Positions 11,600-23,222 of a stretch of 64,000 nucleotides of DNA are shown piece after piece. The notes beneath the pieces are model-generated. The model saw only the letters and a program-made list of their open reading frames with translations. It did not search any database and was not told where the DNA came from. The stretch is taken from NCBI GenBank assembly GCA_032622095.1, contig CP136064.1, positions 145,959,797 through 146,023,796 on the forward strand. The letters are read 5' to 3'. The position numbers and the translations under genes were made by a program. Every line of letters starts with the position of its first letter. Position 1 is the stretch's first letter. Origin of the DNA: Siphonodentalium dalli (Eukaryota > Mollusca > Scaphopoda > Gadilida > Siphonodentaliidae).

Positions 11600-11935
11600 C
11601 GAGGAATGTCCGCGGTGTAAGGCGGTCACGGAAAATACTACTGCAGTGTACGCCGGTAACGGACTAGATTACCACGGTGTACTTCCAACACGGCCGCGGT
11701 CAGATACCACGGGTCACCGCGAATGGGCGGTGTACTACCGCATGACCGCGGTATACTACCGCATGACCACGGTGTACTACTGCATGAACGCGGTGTATTA
11801 CCGCATGACCGCGATGTAGTGGCGGTATGACCGCGGTCATGACAGGCCCATAACCTCGTTAAAGGGGTCGATTAATTAGAGCATAGCTGTACACCTCGTT
11901 AAAACAGGTCGCTTACTGTGAGCAGTACTGTATTT
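11600..11935. repeat. ACCGCGGT-rich repeat
   Basis: Repeats of about 22 bp, GCATGACCGCGGTATACTACC, lead to a doubled end motif CCTCGTTAAA..GGTCG.TTA (about 11855 and 11893) and GAGCAGTACTGTA. The same end occurs at 8800-8837. Confidence 0.7.
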
Positions 11936-12113
11936 TGAGTGTATGCTGAATATGAAACCCAAATAAATATTTATAGAAAAATAATTTCCTCCCAACAAAA
12001 GCAATTTGATTAGATAAAAATAAACAGAAATATCTGCCTCTCTCATCAGATTGAAAACAAAATCCCCTGAAATAACTGTTATATTTAATTGGCTTAAGGA
12101 AGTTCAATCCTAC

Positions 12114-12217
12114 CTTGCCACTGTCACTGACATCATAGTTGAGATGATCGATGACCGCTGTTTTCTCATCGTCAAACTCCACCCCACACTCTGTACCCAG
12201 TTCTCGGATTGGATCAC
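12114..12217 (-). CDS. DDOST: DDOST exon 4
   Basis: The acceptor is TTACCAG, the donor is GTAGGA, and the exon is 104 nt. With the G carried from exon 3 it reads [20 protein letters not shown], then [15 protein letters not shown]. This corresponds to the [25 protein letters not shown] block of the vertebrate protein, and it ends in phase 0. Read-through past the donor on the minus strand soon leaves any OST48-like sequence, which supports the splice site. Confidence 0.96.
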
Positions 12218-12931
12218 CTGGTAAGTAATATCAACAAAAGTTAAACACAAACTGTAACAACTACAGTACACTTATTTAAGCGCTACAAACTGATTCTCCA
12301 TATTCATGCAATGCATCCACAGAAAGATTATATCAATACAAGTACAATTAACAAACATTCCAACAGAATGGTTCATTCCATTTCAGAAATAGACGATCTA
12401 CAACGAGTCCCCAGTTTATAGCGGAATTTATAAAATAAGTTTTGTAAATTATGTCTTAACTGGACGAGTTTTGTAAATTTTGCTATAAACTGGGCACGAG
12501 TTGTAAATTCTATTTATTACATTAGAACCATTATAAACATACTTATATCAACAAATGGGATGCAAAACTAACATCGGCTTCTATAAGGCCTCTGTGATGA
12601 TGTTTCACGTACAACTATGGTTTAAATAATCAACCCCTTTAACACGGTTGTAGGCCGGTAATGACTGCTCGTAACGCCAGTCAACAACATTCAAGTGGTA
12701 TATCACCGTGAAGAATAGGGGTTGACATGCAGTATCCATTGGTAGTCTTACCACGGTAATAGTTTTTAACTGCGATAACCAAGTAAACAAGCAGTCGCAA
12801 AGGACGGTATCCCCCACCAAAATGTGCAGTTGGGGAAGTGCATTCTCAATAATGTTTGCGTTCTCAGTATGTGCTAAACAAGAGGTGGGATTTTGTCAAA
12901 AAGCCTGGCTTGCGAACTCATTTTAGGTACT
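12218..12931. other. DDOST intron 3, left end, no gene seen
   Basis: Sequence just upstream of exon 4. A pair of diverged motifs GAGTTTTGTAAATT and GGGCACGAGTTGTAAATT lies around 12460-12510. Nothing else recognised. Confidence 0.55.
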
Positions 12932-13185
12932 GACATTTGTGGAAATTAGCCATGTGACAAGTCCAATAACTCTGCTGAAAATATCCGGCCAGACCTGGTT
13001 TGCGAAATAATTCTAGATACTGGTCATGTAAACTCATATACCAAAAATCTTTGAAATCCGTTGACATTTGTGGAAATGAGCCCTGTGACGAAGACCAATA
13101 AGTCCGCTTAAAATCTCCGGCCGGACCTGTTTTGCGATCTAGTTCTAGATACTCGTCAAGTGAACTCATATACCAGGGTTTCCGC
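12932..13185. repeat. Two tandem copies of a 130-bp unit
   Basis: Units starting GACATTTGTGGAAAT at about 12932 and 13062 share TCTAGATACT.GTCA and ACTCATATACCA. The 123-residue minus-strand open frame covering them simply repeats itself and is not taken as a gene. Confidence 0.75.
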
Positions 13186-13446
13186 CAAGGGAAAATTAAT
13201 GAGTCCGTATTGGGGAAACACATAACGGGCGAAAATTTTGTTATTTGACACGGAAAAGTAGCGAATTTCCTTGCACCTGAGTGTCCCACAAAGTGAATCC
13301 AAAGCTACGTATATGACGTAAGTCGATAATTTTCCATGGGTGCATTGTTGATGGTATCCAGATAATTAATCATGTATTAATTACGTACGTAAGACTGCCG
13401 TCTGATTGAAGACTATATAAATGAACAACTTAGTGTTTAAAAATCT

Positions 13447-14885
13447 AATGAAAATGTCAATGACACTGTAGCTCAACTTAGGTAGGGGAATAATTTAATG
13501 GTTGACAGTAAATGGAGGAATAGGAAAGGTGCTATAATTGAAATGTCTAAGTAAGACTAGATGTACATGTCAATATCAACATTCATGACAGGTTTCATAA
13601 TGATCGGATCAGGGATGTGGTGATTATGGTGTGCCAAAGGATTGATTGATGCAAAGAGTAAATTCTAAAATGGCCACCGGCAGCCATGTTTTTTTCCGAA
13701 TTACCCCAAAATTACCTGTTCCCAGCCTTTACAAATCTAATGAAAGTGTCAATGACACTGTAGCTCAACTTAGGTAGGGGAATAATTTAACGGTTGACCG
13801 TATATAGGAAAGGAAAGGTGCTAATTGCAATGTCTGACCTGTGCCAAAGTATTTAGTCATGCAAAGAGTAAAATCCAAGATGGCTGCTAGCGGCAATGTT
13901 TTTTGGCCAATTGACCCCAAAGGACTCGTTCCCACCTACATGTCATTGTTAACATCCATGACAAATTTCATGAAGATCTGACCAAAGCTACGACCTGTAG
14001 CCCGCGACAAAGGATTTAGTCATGCAAAGAGTAAAATCCAAGATGGCTGCTGGCGGCCATGTTTTTCGGCCGAACGACCCCAAAATGACTCGATCCCATC
14101 TACATGTCATTGTTAACATCCATGACAAATTTCATGAAGTTCCGACCAAAGCTACGACCTGTAGCCCGCGCCAAAGAATTTAGTCATGCAAAGAGTAAAA
14201 TCCAAGATGGCTGCTGGCGGCCATGTTTTTCGGCCGAACGACCCCAAAATCACTCGTTCCCATCTACATGTCACTATTAACATCCATGACAAATTTCATG
14301 ATGATCAGACGAATAGTACGACCTGTAGCCCGCGCCAATGGATTGAATTTTGAAATCCAAAATGGCCCCAAAATGACTCATACCCATCTACATGTCAATG
14401 TCAACATTCATGACAAATTTCATAAAGATCAGACCAAAGGTACGACCTGTAGCCCGCGCCAAAGGATTTAGTCATACAAAGAGTAAAATCCAAGATGGCT
14501 GCTGGCGGCCATGTTTTTTGGCCGAATGACCCCAAAATGACTCTTTGCCATCTACATGTCATTATTAACATTCTTGACAAATTTTATGATGATCAGACTA
14601 AAAGTACGACATGTAGCCCGTGCTAAAGAATATAGTCATACAAAGAGTAAAATCCAAGATGGCTGCTGGCGGCATTGTTTTTGGGCCGAATAACCCCAAA
14701 ATCACTCGTTCCCATCTACATGTCAATATTAACATCCATGACAAATTTCATGATGATCAGACAAACAGTACGGCCTGTAGCCCGTGCTAATGGATTGAAT
14801 TTGAGCGGCCATGTTTTTTTTCCGAATGACCCCAAAATTAATCATTCTGGTCTAAATGTTGATGTCAACAGCTATGACAAATTTC
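13447..14885 (+). mobile_element. Satellite-cored element C, left part
   Basis: Two left ends (AATGAAAATGTCAATGACAC at 13447, AATGAAAGTGTCAATGACAC at 13739) lie 292 bp apart, each followed by CTGTAGCTCAACTTAGGTAGG. Tandem 164-bp units follow; the spacing is exactly 164 bp between the GCAAAGAGTAAAATCC blocks near 14025 and 14189. The array is cut at 14885 by a large hAT-type element and resumes at 20457. Confidence 0.85.
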
Positions 14886-14968
14886 TAGTGTTGAAACGAT
14901 TAATCGACTAATCGAAATCAACGCGATTATTAAATTAGTCGATTCCGAAATCGGCTAGTTGGAACACA

Positions 14969-15382
14969 TCCACCACCATTATGCCATCGCGAAAGCAGTG
15001 CCGTTGCTGCTGTTACCGAATTACTGGACAATTTAAACAACCAGGCTATCGAAATACACAATCACAATTAGCTTGTTAAAGCCTTCTTTGTTGTCCCTTT
15101 GATGCGATAACTGCTTTCAGTACTTGGTGGTCATGCACGAGCACGAAACCCAATGACCTCAACTCAATGTATTTGTCCACCACCATTATGCCATCGCGAA
15201 AGCAGTGCCGTTGCTGCTGTTACCGAATTACTGGACAATTTAAACAACCAGGCTATCGAAATACACAATCACAATTAGCTTGTTAAAGCCTTCTTTGTTG
15301 TCCCTTTGATGCGATAACTGCTTTCAGTACTTGGTGGTCATGCACGAGCACGAAACCCAATGACCTCAACTCAATGTATTTG
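14969..15382. repeat. Perfect tandem duplication of 207 bp
   Basis: The segment 14969-15175 (starting TCCACCACCATTATGCC) is repeated base for base at 15176-15382. No difference was seen on direct comparison, so the duplication is recent or an assembly artefact. It lies near the left end of the large hAT-type element. Confidence 0.9.
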
Positions 15383-15385
15383 TCG

Positions 15386-15454
15386 GCGCCGCGGCGGCTT
15401 ATTCTTTGAAGTTGAGACGGCCGGCTTTGATAATCAACTTCAAAGAATCAGCGC
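15386..15454. repeat. Imperfect hairpin
   Basis: GGCGCCG plus TTCTTTGAAGTTGA faces TCAACTTCAAAGAA plus CAGCGCC, with a GC-rich loop. Confidence 0.75.
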
Positions 15455-15642
15455 CTATCGCAACCGTGTCTATTTCGGAGTGACGGAATTGATCTGAGTG
15501 ATAACTGGTCAACGTGTTTGCAGGTGTGCAGGACTCAACTTCAATCAAGTTAGTTGCGAGGTGACATTATTAAGTTTTAAGTTTAATAACAAGTCCAATA
15601 TATTATAAAGTTATTATACAATGTTGTGTACAGTACGTGTTT

Positions 15643-15744
15643 TTCTTGTACTCGTCCAGGTTGTGGTGAAAAGTCATATTGGACGAGACACGCCAGTGTC
15701 GAGTCCAATATGACTTTTCACCACAACCTGGACGAGTACAAGAA
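15643..15744. repeat. Palindrome, 42-bp perfect arms, 18-nt centre
   Basis: The arms (15643-15684, 15703-15744) start TTCTTGTACTCGTCCAGG and are exact reverse complements. Outside them, 15611-15635 and 17388-17412 form a further 25-bp inverted repeat (24 matches). The palindrome was therefore longer before satellite-cored element B entered its right arm. Confidence 0.9.
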
Positions 15745-17380
15745 TGAAAGTGTCAATGACACTGTAGCTCAACTTGGAAAGGGAATAATTTAATGTATTA
15801 CAGTCAATGGAGCGATTAGGAATGTGGAAAGTTGAATGTCTAATACTTGTTTATAGACATGAAGAGAAAAGTAAAATCCAAGATGGCTGCTGGCGGCCAT
15901 GTTTTCGGCCAAATGACCCCAAAATGAGTCGTTCCCATCTACATGTCATCGTTAAAATCCATGACAAATGTTATGATGATCAGACTAAAGGTACGACCTG
16001 TAGCCCATGGTAAAGGATTTAGTCATACAAAGACAGAGTAAAATCCAAGATGGATGCTGGCGGCCATGTTTTCGGCCGAATGACCCCAAAATGAGTCGTT
16101 CCCATCTACATGTCATCGTTAACATCCATGACAAATGTTATGATGATCAGACTAAAGGTACGACCTGTAGCCCATGGTAAAGGATTTAGTCATACAAAGA
16201 GTAAAATCCAAGATGGCTGCTGGCGGCCATGTTTTTTGACCGAATGACCCCAAAATTACTCGTTCCCATCTACATGTCATTATTAACATTCATGACAAAT
16301 TTTATTATGATCAGACTAAAGGTACAACATGTAGCATGTGCTAAAGGATTTAGTCATACAAAGAGTAAAATCCAAGATGGCTGCTGGCAGCCATGTTTTT
16401 CAGCCGAATGACCCCAAAATGAGTCGTTCCCATCTGCATGTCATTTTTAACATCCATGACAAATTTTATGATGATCAGACTAAAGGTACGAGCTGTAGCC
16501 TGTGCTAAAAAAATTAGTCATACAAAGAGTAAAATCCAAGATGGCTGCTGGCGGCCATGTTTTTTGGCCGAATAACCCCAAAATTACTCGTTCCCTTCTA
16601 CATGTCAATATTAACATCCATGACAAATTTCATGATGATCAGATGAACAGTACGAGCTGTGGGCTGTGCTAATGGATTAAATTTTGAAATCTAAGATGGC
16701 CGCTGGCGGCCATGTTTTTTGTCCGAATGACCCCAAAATGACTCGTTCCCATCTACATTCCAATTTCAACAGCCATGATGATCAGACTAAAGGTACGACC
16801 TGTAGCCCAAGCTAAAGGATTTAGTCATACAAAGAGTAAAATCCAAGATGGCTGCTGGCAGCCATGTTTTTTGGCCGAATGACCCCAAAATGACTCTTTG
16901 CCATCTACATGTCAATATTAACATTCTTGACAAATTTTATGATGATCAGACTAAAAGTACGACCTGTAGCCCGCGCCAAAGAATTTAGTCATGCAAAGAG
17001 TAAAATCCTGATGGCTGCTGGCGGCCATGTTTTTCGGCCGAACGACCCCAAAATCACTCGTTGTCGTTCCCATCTACATGTCACTATTAACATCCATGAC
17101 AAATTTCATGATGATCAGACAAACAGTACGGCCTGTAGCCCATGCTAATGGATTGAATTTTGAAATCCAAGATGGCCGCTGGCGGCCATGTTTTTTTTCC
17201 GAATGACCCCAAAATTAATCATTCTGGTCTATATGTTGATGTCAACAGACAAATTTCATAATTATCCGACCAAAGGTACGACCTGTATCCTGCATTGTTG
17301 ACGCCTTACTCACACACGCACACACGGATGACGGACGACAAAGCCATGGCAATAGCTCAAACTTTACAAAGTTGAGCTAA
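15745..17380 (+). mobile_element. Satellite-cored element B, complete (1636 bp)
   Basis: It starts TGAAAGTGTCAATGACACTG and ends with a hairpin, TAGCTCAA...TTGAGCTA, and the final bases CTAA. About nine 164-bp units lie between, followed by a right tail with CGCACACACGGATGACGG and CAAAGCCATGGCAATAGC. Comparison with the host palindrome gives a clean empty site: GAA before and AAAC after, with no target duplication. A 3' hairpin, a CTRR end and no duplication recall Helitron/Helentron-type elements such as pearl. That is inference, because no Rep/helicase is encoded. Confidence 0.75.
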
Positions 17381-20300
17381 AAACTCATACTGTACACAAC
17401 ATTGTATAATGACATTTTTATTATCCATCTGTATGTTTATCCAAATTTTGGAAATAAAACTTTTGTGGTTATTTTTGGTATTTGTCCGCAATTAATTCTC
17501 TATAAAAGCCTGTACCGTATATTGATCATCAGAAAGCATGATTTGGAAAAGTAAACACGGAAGTGAGAAAAAATTCAATGCGGAAGTGAAACGTCTGCTA
17601 AAATCCATCAGTGTTAAATGCGCATCACAATTTCACTGATTCATTTCGCAATAGAGTTAATTTGTGACGTCACGGAGTCCAATATGAAAAGTCATATTGT
17701 ACAGTCGGGAGTCCAATATGAATTTCGGGAGTCCAATATGACTTTTTCCAAGACTATCACGCGGCGGCTTTTGTCCAATCGGAAATGGTGTTAGTTAAGG
17801 GATGGATAATAATATAGTTTATTGAAGCACTATGTCAGTATACCTTTAAAGTTTATTTGTAAAATTGTGTGATAATTTTTACAACCACCACATGCATCAA
17901 CTGACGCATGGGTGAGCGTATACAATCGCACGTTCTAGATATATTCTATTATAGATATAAATATAAAGCCAACCCGCGGTCGGCCATGCTATGCATCGAA
18001 TAGCGTCGCGTATTTCGAACTAAACTGGCGAGTCACTTCGGAAATCCCACGTCGTTTATGGGCTGTGTTTGTGAAAAATTACAATGTATTTTAGCACCTC
18101 AAACTTAAATCCTTCGCGGAATTGGGCGGTGACAAAGCTGTTCCCAGAAACGTAATCTGGATGACGCAAATTGCTGAAATCGGGCTAAATATAGAACTTA
18201 CGACATCGCATTGAAATGTACTATTAACATCGCCTGTCTGCGCAGTTTTATTTTTGAAACTGACACGATCGATTGTGTATTCGGGGACTCCCGAGTAAAA
18301 TTGTATATATTGTATATATATTTACAATGTACCATGCACGAGAGACAACTATGTACGCGATCAAATCAAACAGTGAAAACACGTGTGTTTTGGCGGGAAA
18401 ATGACTGTCCGTGATTAAGCTATGTCATATCGTGACCTTGCAATGAATACAAGGAACATTATGTACGCAATGCATGGCCCATTTTTAATATATGCGGACT
18501 CTATATATACAGGGAACTTTACCACATTCCGTGTCCGATATATGTACATGACATCTGCGAGCATAAAAGGCTTGTACGCACTACAGCTGTTATAACATTT
18601 ATTTTGTAACTTTTGAGATGAAGTTCGTTTCTCAAAATATCTTGCATTTCTTCATGTACGCCCGTTTGTGAAGTCAATCGGTGACAAGCACACTGGGCAA
18701 GTTCGAAAACAACGATGTTCGATTGTATGTAAGAACTGGTACGGCCCGGTAGACAAGCCTGGATATAAGAGGTCGGACACGGTCATTGACCGAGCCAAAT
18801 ACACCGATGACCGGCGCCGCCTTATTATCGTCCGTCAGTTTGTCCGGCGCCCATTATCTTCACAAAAAATATATAATTAAGGGGAAAACAACAAGTAGAT
18901 GTATTATCCGCGGCAAAGACATTCAATTACCACTACTGTGTACTAAATATCAAATCCCCCCACCAATACAACGCGTTTTACAGAAAACATGTTAATGATC
19001 CGTTCCGTATACAGGACCTATAAATGTAATTTTAATTCAACCTCTAACCTAAATTGTCCGCGTTTGATGATTGATCGCAAACTGCGAATTATCGCTGCCT
19101 TCACGTCCGCACTATTTACGACTTTCTATTTTTAGAATGTGAAAACCCCAGAAAAAATGGCTGCCACTGGGGGGAAACTCCAACCAAGAAATACACTTCG
19201 TCGTGTTTTTCTCGTTTGACGTAAGATACACGGAGATGTCACAAGTTAAATCAGCACAAGTGTAATATATTCCACAAGTTAAGGGTGTTAGTTGGAGATT
19301 TAGCGGAAGAAATTCCGAAAAAATTCATAACGGGTAGTTTTTAAATCGCCGCGTTTTGAAACATGTGCTCGTGTTTACTTGGGGGAAGCATGGCGTAGGA
19401 TTTTTTCTGCAGACTATTTTGCGCTACTATATCGGACAACTTCCGATTAATCTGATCCGATCCAGCCAATTCGAAATTAGCAATGGGCAGTTCAGTGACT
19501 TACCACAGTACATAATGTATGCAAAAGTCCCGATCACGTATAGTAATCCTAATTTTCTGATTTGATGACATTAATAGTTTCAGTAACTTGAGTAAGTGAT
19601 ATAATTAAGCGTCGTTTCGTTTCACGTTTCCGCGATTCCGTGTCAGTTCTTGTCTATTGACTTAGGCATGGGGCCATGGGCTAACATACTGAGAAGAAAC
19701 AGGGCCTTGGTAACCACTGCCTAATAAATGTAATAGTATTTTTGAAACTGGAAAAGAATTCAGCAGAGACATACTGTAAATGACAGCCTTGTCTGACTTT
19801 GCACCCCTGTCACATTATGACATGATAATATGAGCTTCAGCTAAAAGTGATGTAAAACACCATAATTCATAACATGGTATACATCAATGAATCTGATTTG
19901 TGCATTGGAATGGGCTAAAAAACAACTAATTGCTGCTATTTATTGATACCAGGTAAATGACAGACACCCTTTTCAAATGTCAGACGCCGAATCTTTGGTG
20001 CCTGTCATTTTGTCAGACACTCAAAAAAAATATATATCCAGGCTTGCCGGTAGACCATACCATATCAATTTTTACACAAAACATTTAGAATAATGCACCG
20101 GTTTCTGATTGTTGCACGCGCTTCCACTCCGTAGCATTTCCGCGATCGATCAGGTGTATGTCATCAACTGGATGGTAATTTGATTGCCATAAAACATCAT
20201 ATACCTGGGACAAATTAATAACCTATTAACCTTCAGTGATATTAAGCCAAATAATCACGGCAAATATTGTTAAATCACGTCTTGCTTTGCGCTCGAAAAT

Positions 20301-20456
20301 GCAAATTTGGTTACTGGTACTCAAAACAAACCGCAAATAATATACGTATATGAGCACAAAACAGTAAGTTTCGGAAGGGGTCCGACTAGTCGACTAGTAG
20401 TCGATTCCCTCTGGCGACTAGTCGATTCCTCAAAACCACTAATCGTTTCAACACTA
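17381..20456. other. Right 3 kb of the large hAT-type element, no gene
   Basis: GTCCAATATGA motifs repeat around 17680-17745 and echo the centre of the 15643 palindrome. Otherwise there are only short open frames. The right end is rich in GACTAGTCGA (20385-20430). Confidence 0.6.
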
Positions 20457-20585
20457 CAAATTTCATAATGATCCGACCAAAGGTACGACCTGTAGCCTGC
20501 ATTGTTGACGCCTTACGTACACACGAACACACGGACGACAAAGCCATGACAATAGCTCAAACTTTACAAAGTAAAGTTGAGCTAA
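20457..20585 (+). mobile_element. Satellite-cored element C, right end
   Basis: It continues the unit cut at 14885 (ATAATGATCCGACCAAAGG). It then shows the right tail with CACACGGACGACAAAGCC, AATAGCTCAAACTTTACAAA and GTTGAGCTAA, as in element B. It is followed directly by copia coding sequence. Confidence 0.85.
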
Positions 20586-20586
20586 A

Positions 20587-21270
20587 AATTGGTCAGTTAC
20601 TCTGGCTTGTCACCCAAACACGACCAGATATTGCTTTTGACGTTGTCACTTTAGCTTCAAGAGTGACGAAGAGCACAGTTGATGATCTGAAGACATTAAA
20701 CAGAATTTTCAAGAGAGTTCAATCAGAGATGGTTACTTTAAGTTTCCAAGATCTCGGACAACATCTGGAAGTGCTTGTATTGACTGATTCCTCTTTTGGG
20801 AATCTTGCTGACGGCGGTAGTCAAGGTGGGTATGTAATATTTCTGGGAGGTAAAGGTGGCAAGGTTAACACTTTAACAAGGCAATCTAGGAAGGTAAAGA
20901 GGGTTGTTAGGAGTACACTAGCAGGGGTGGCTCTGGCTTTAGCTGATGGTGTAGATTGTGGACTTCTCTCAGTATGTTACTTGGTGAATTGCTCTACAAC
21001 AATGTAAATAAAATTGTTCCAGTTAAATGTGTAGTAGACAATAAGGATCTTTATGAGGCAATTCACTCCGGCAAGCGTGTCACGGAGAAAAGGTTACGTT
21101 TGGAAATTTCCTCTCTTAAGCAAATGTTAGAAAGGAAGGAAATTAGTAATATACAGTGGACTGGTACTTCTAATCAGCTTGCTGATGTTCTCACAAAGAA
21201 AGGTGCTTCTCATCAAAAGTTATTGTCATGCTTGGAAAAGGGTAAAATTGACAAAAATGTTCTGTCTTAA
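20587..21270 (+). pseudogene. Ty1/copia retrotransposon, RNase H end of pol
   Basis: It opens with IGQLLWLVTQTRPDIAFDVV, the end of the copia reverse transcriptase. RNase H follows: LTDSSFGNL (first Asp), RKVKRVVRSTLA, then, after a frameshift near 20970, CVVDNKDLYEAI (third acidic residue) and QLADVLTKKG (last Asp). The second acidic residue, normally Glu in the RST.A.E context, is replaced: the frame reads STLAGVALAL. Everything upstream of the reverse transcriptase end is absent, its place taken by satellite-cored element C. The element is thus 5'-truncated, frameshifted and inactive. Confidence 0.88.
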
Positions 21271-21394
21271 TATGTTCATAAAATGTGTTTGTTAGTAATC
21301 TCATGTGTTATGTGATTACCACATTATATGGTACGGAACGACTTGGACATTATGTGTAAGGTAACATATATTTCTTTTGTGTGTCAACATTTAT

Positions 21395-21586
21395 GAAAGA
21401 AGAAAGGATGAGATTGTTAACTATGTGTTTATTGTGTGTGTACGAATGTTATTATTATATGTAATGTTTGTTGTGTATACTTTCAGTTGTAACCACTTGG
21501 TGGGTTCTAGTATTAAATACTTACTGAGGATTCAGTCGTTTTGTTAATGTGTTGATTTGTAAGAGTAAATAAATTATTAGCCGACA
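21395..21586 (+). mobile_element. Copia polypurine tract and probable 3' LTR
   Basis: The purine run GAAAGAAGAAAGGATGAGA (21395-21413) is followed by TTGTTAAC, taken as the start of the 3' LTR (TG at 21415). AATAAA is at 21568-21573, and a CA end is proposed at 21585-21586. Without the 5' LTR the right limit is a guess. Confidence 0.55.
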
Positions 21587-22789
21587 AGAAATCCCTGAGC
21601 GCTAGATGTTTAGTTGATCGTTTGACCGATTTTTAATTATAGTAAGCCGTGCGGATGTGAATTTAGAGGAACATATCATCCATTGTTTTTTGAGACGGAT
21701 CAAACTGGAAATTTACGCTCTCCGGAGACAATATTCGGTGGTTAAAAATTTATCAAATGCTATGTATATGAATGGTTCTGATGGGAGTTTGTGGTATTGA
21801 TTGAAAGAAGAATTCTTCGCTGATACATCCGTGGCTATATCGTTGGCATTGCTGGTGTGAATGGCCTAAATTTGTCCGATTGCCAAGCGATGGTAAAAAG
21901 GTGAATATCTACAGTTCCCCTTGTCTCTATAATACTACCATTAACGTGAAGCAGGCGCGTATATAGAAGCCGCATATATGCCATTTTTTTTTAACATCAC
22001 CTATATACATGTATGTGCAACATGTATGTGACGTAAAAAAATATTAAAAAAAATCTTCAATTCTGAAGTTTCAAATCTCTGGGATAAAATCTGTAGGAGA
22101 TGATTACACCATGAAGGTACTCAAAAGTGTGACGGACGGATGGACAGACGCACAAATGGACGCACGAACGACGGAAGCACGGAGCCCGTTTATATAGTCT
22201 ACTGAAAATACATTTTTCGGGGACAAATACTGCACAGCTAGTTGGTGACTATGGCAAAATAGTGTTCCTCCGGCTCTGAGACTATTCCTCCCTCAGACCA
22301 CTATTTTGGCATAGTCACCTCCAAGCTGTACAATATTGATATAATGGTAACATTATATTTGCTTTGCAAAGAGACAAGTACACAAATATTAGATAAAATG
22401 TCATTATGCTTGGCGATAATTATCGATGAATTATGAGCAATATCGTGGGTGCGAACTGGAGCTTATCATTTTTGCTTGTTTTTCGAACTGGAGCCATAAA
22501 ATTTTCGCACTGGAGCCAGTGTGCTTGTCTTTGAATATACCACATGTAGACCTGTTCACATTTTTTATAAATTCCTGCTTGTTCAATCTACGGTGCGAGC
22601 TTCAAATCAAATTCAACACACACAGTCATATTGAAAATCTAATTTTCAAAGAATATGGATTTTTAAGAAAATAGATACCATTGAAAGTGTCGTCACGCTA
22701 ATTTTTATAACACTGCAGAGAGGGCAACTTAGCATTTATCAATGCACACTGGACATTATGCAATTCTGATGAATTTAGCAGATGTGGTG
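21587..22789. other. DDOST intron 3, unassigned
   Basis: No gene. At 22115-22215 there is a tail with GACGGACGGATGGACAGACG and CATTTTTCGGGGAC, related to the dispersed repeat at 8838. A hairpin lies at 22229-22331. Confidence 0.55.
22229..22331. repeat. Hairpin
   Basis: TGACTATGGCAAAATAGTG faces CACTATTTTGGCATAGTCA (one mismatch), and CAGCT faces AGCTG further out. The loop is about 30 nt. Confidence 0.8.
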
Positions 22790-22812
22790 CCCCCCCCCCC
22801 CCCCCCCCCCCC
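22790..22812. repeat. Poly-C tract (23 C)
   Basis: Uninterrupted C run on the plus strand in intron 3, about 410 bp from exon 3. Confidence 0.9.
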
Positions 22813-23222
22813 AATTGTAATTAATTTGCTCTCACAAGTTTTTTAAATGAGGAAAAGACAGCAGAAAGATTTGTCAGATCATCACCGAAATACTTTGTCT
22901 CAGAAAACCAATATATTTAGTAGGCTGTGGGCCATTTTTCAATGGACTATTACACAAAATTCAATATCTGGAGTTATTTCCCTTGGGTGACAATGAGTTG
23001 TGCTCCTTGATTGTTGTGAATTTTTTTCGGCAAGTATTATGCTAATCACCTACATACAAGTCCTTGATATATTATTTCATAAGAGACTCTTATTGTATCA
23101 TAATTTTCCACAATAAAATCACTTTTCTCATAAATTATCTGTCAATTTAGGTGTAAATTTAGCTCGGCAACGAAAGTGTTAATAAGTTTAGTTTATATTT
23201 CCAATGAACAATTTCAACTCAC

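Larger units (their letters stand above)
14886..20456. mobile_element. Large hAT-type element, 5571 bp, carrying a second satellite-cored element
   Basis: The left end is TAGTGTTGAAACGATTAATC (14886 onward). The right end is its complement ending CGTTTCAACACTA (20444-20456), with further subterminal TCGACTA motifs. The 8-bp target duplication CAAATTTC is exact on both sides (14878-14885, 20457-20464). The duplicated bases belong to a 164-bp unit, so removing the element rejoins array C. No transposase was found in any frame. Cargo is a 207-bp tandem duplication, a palindrome, satellite-cored element B and about 3 kb of unassigned sequence. Confidence 0.9.

Noticed and set aside
12918-13289. 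123-residue minus-strand open frame as a gene
   Set aside because: It covers two copies of a 130-bp tandem unit and repeats its own sequence.
13300-13446. Upstream half of the copia element to the left of array C
   Set aside because: No copia-like protein was seen in any frame there, so array C is not shown to be inserted into an otherwise intact copia copy.
14223-17148. Short proteins (MTNFMMIR..VRPVARA type) in the arrays
   Set aside because: The same frames recur because the DNA unit repeats; they are broken at different places in each unit.
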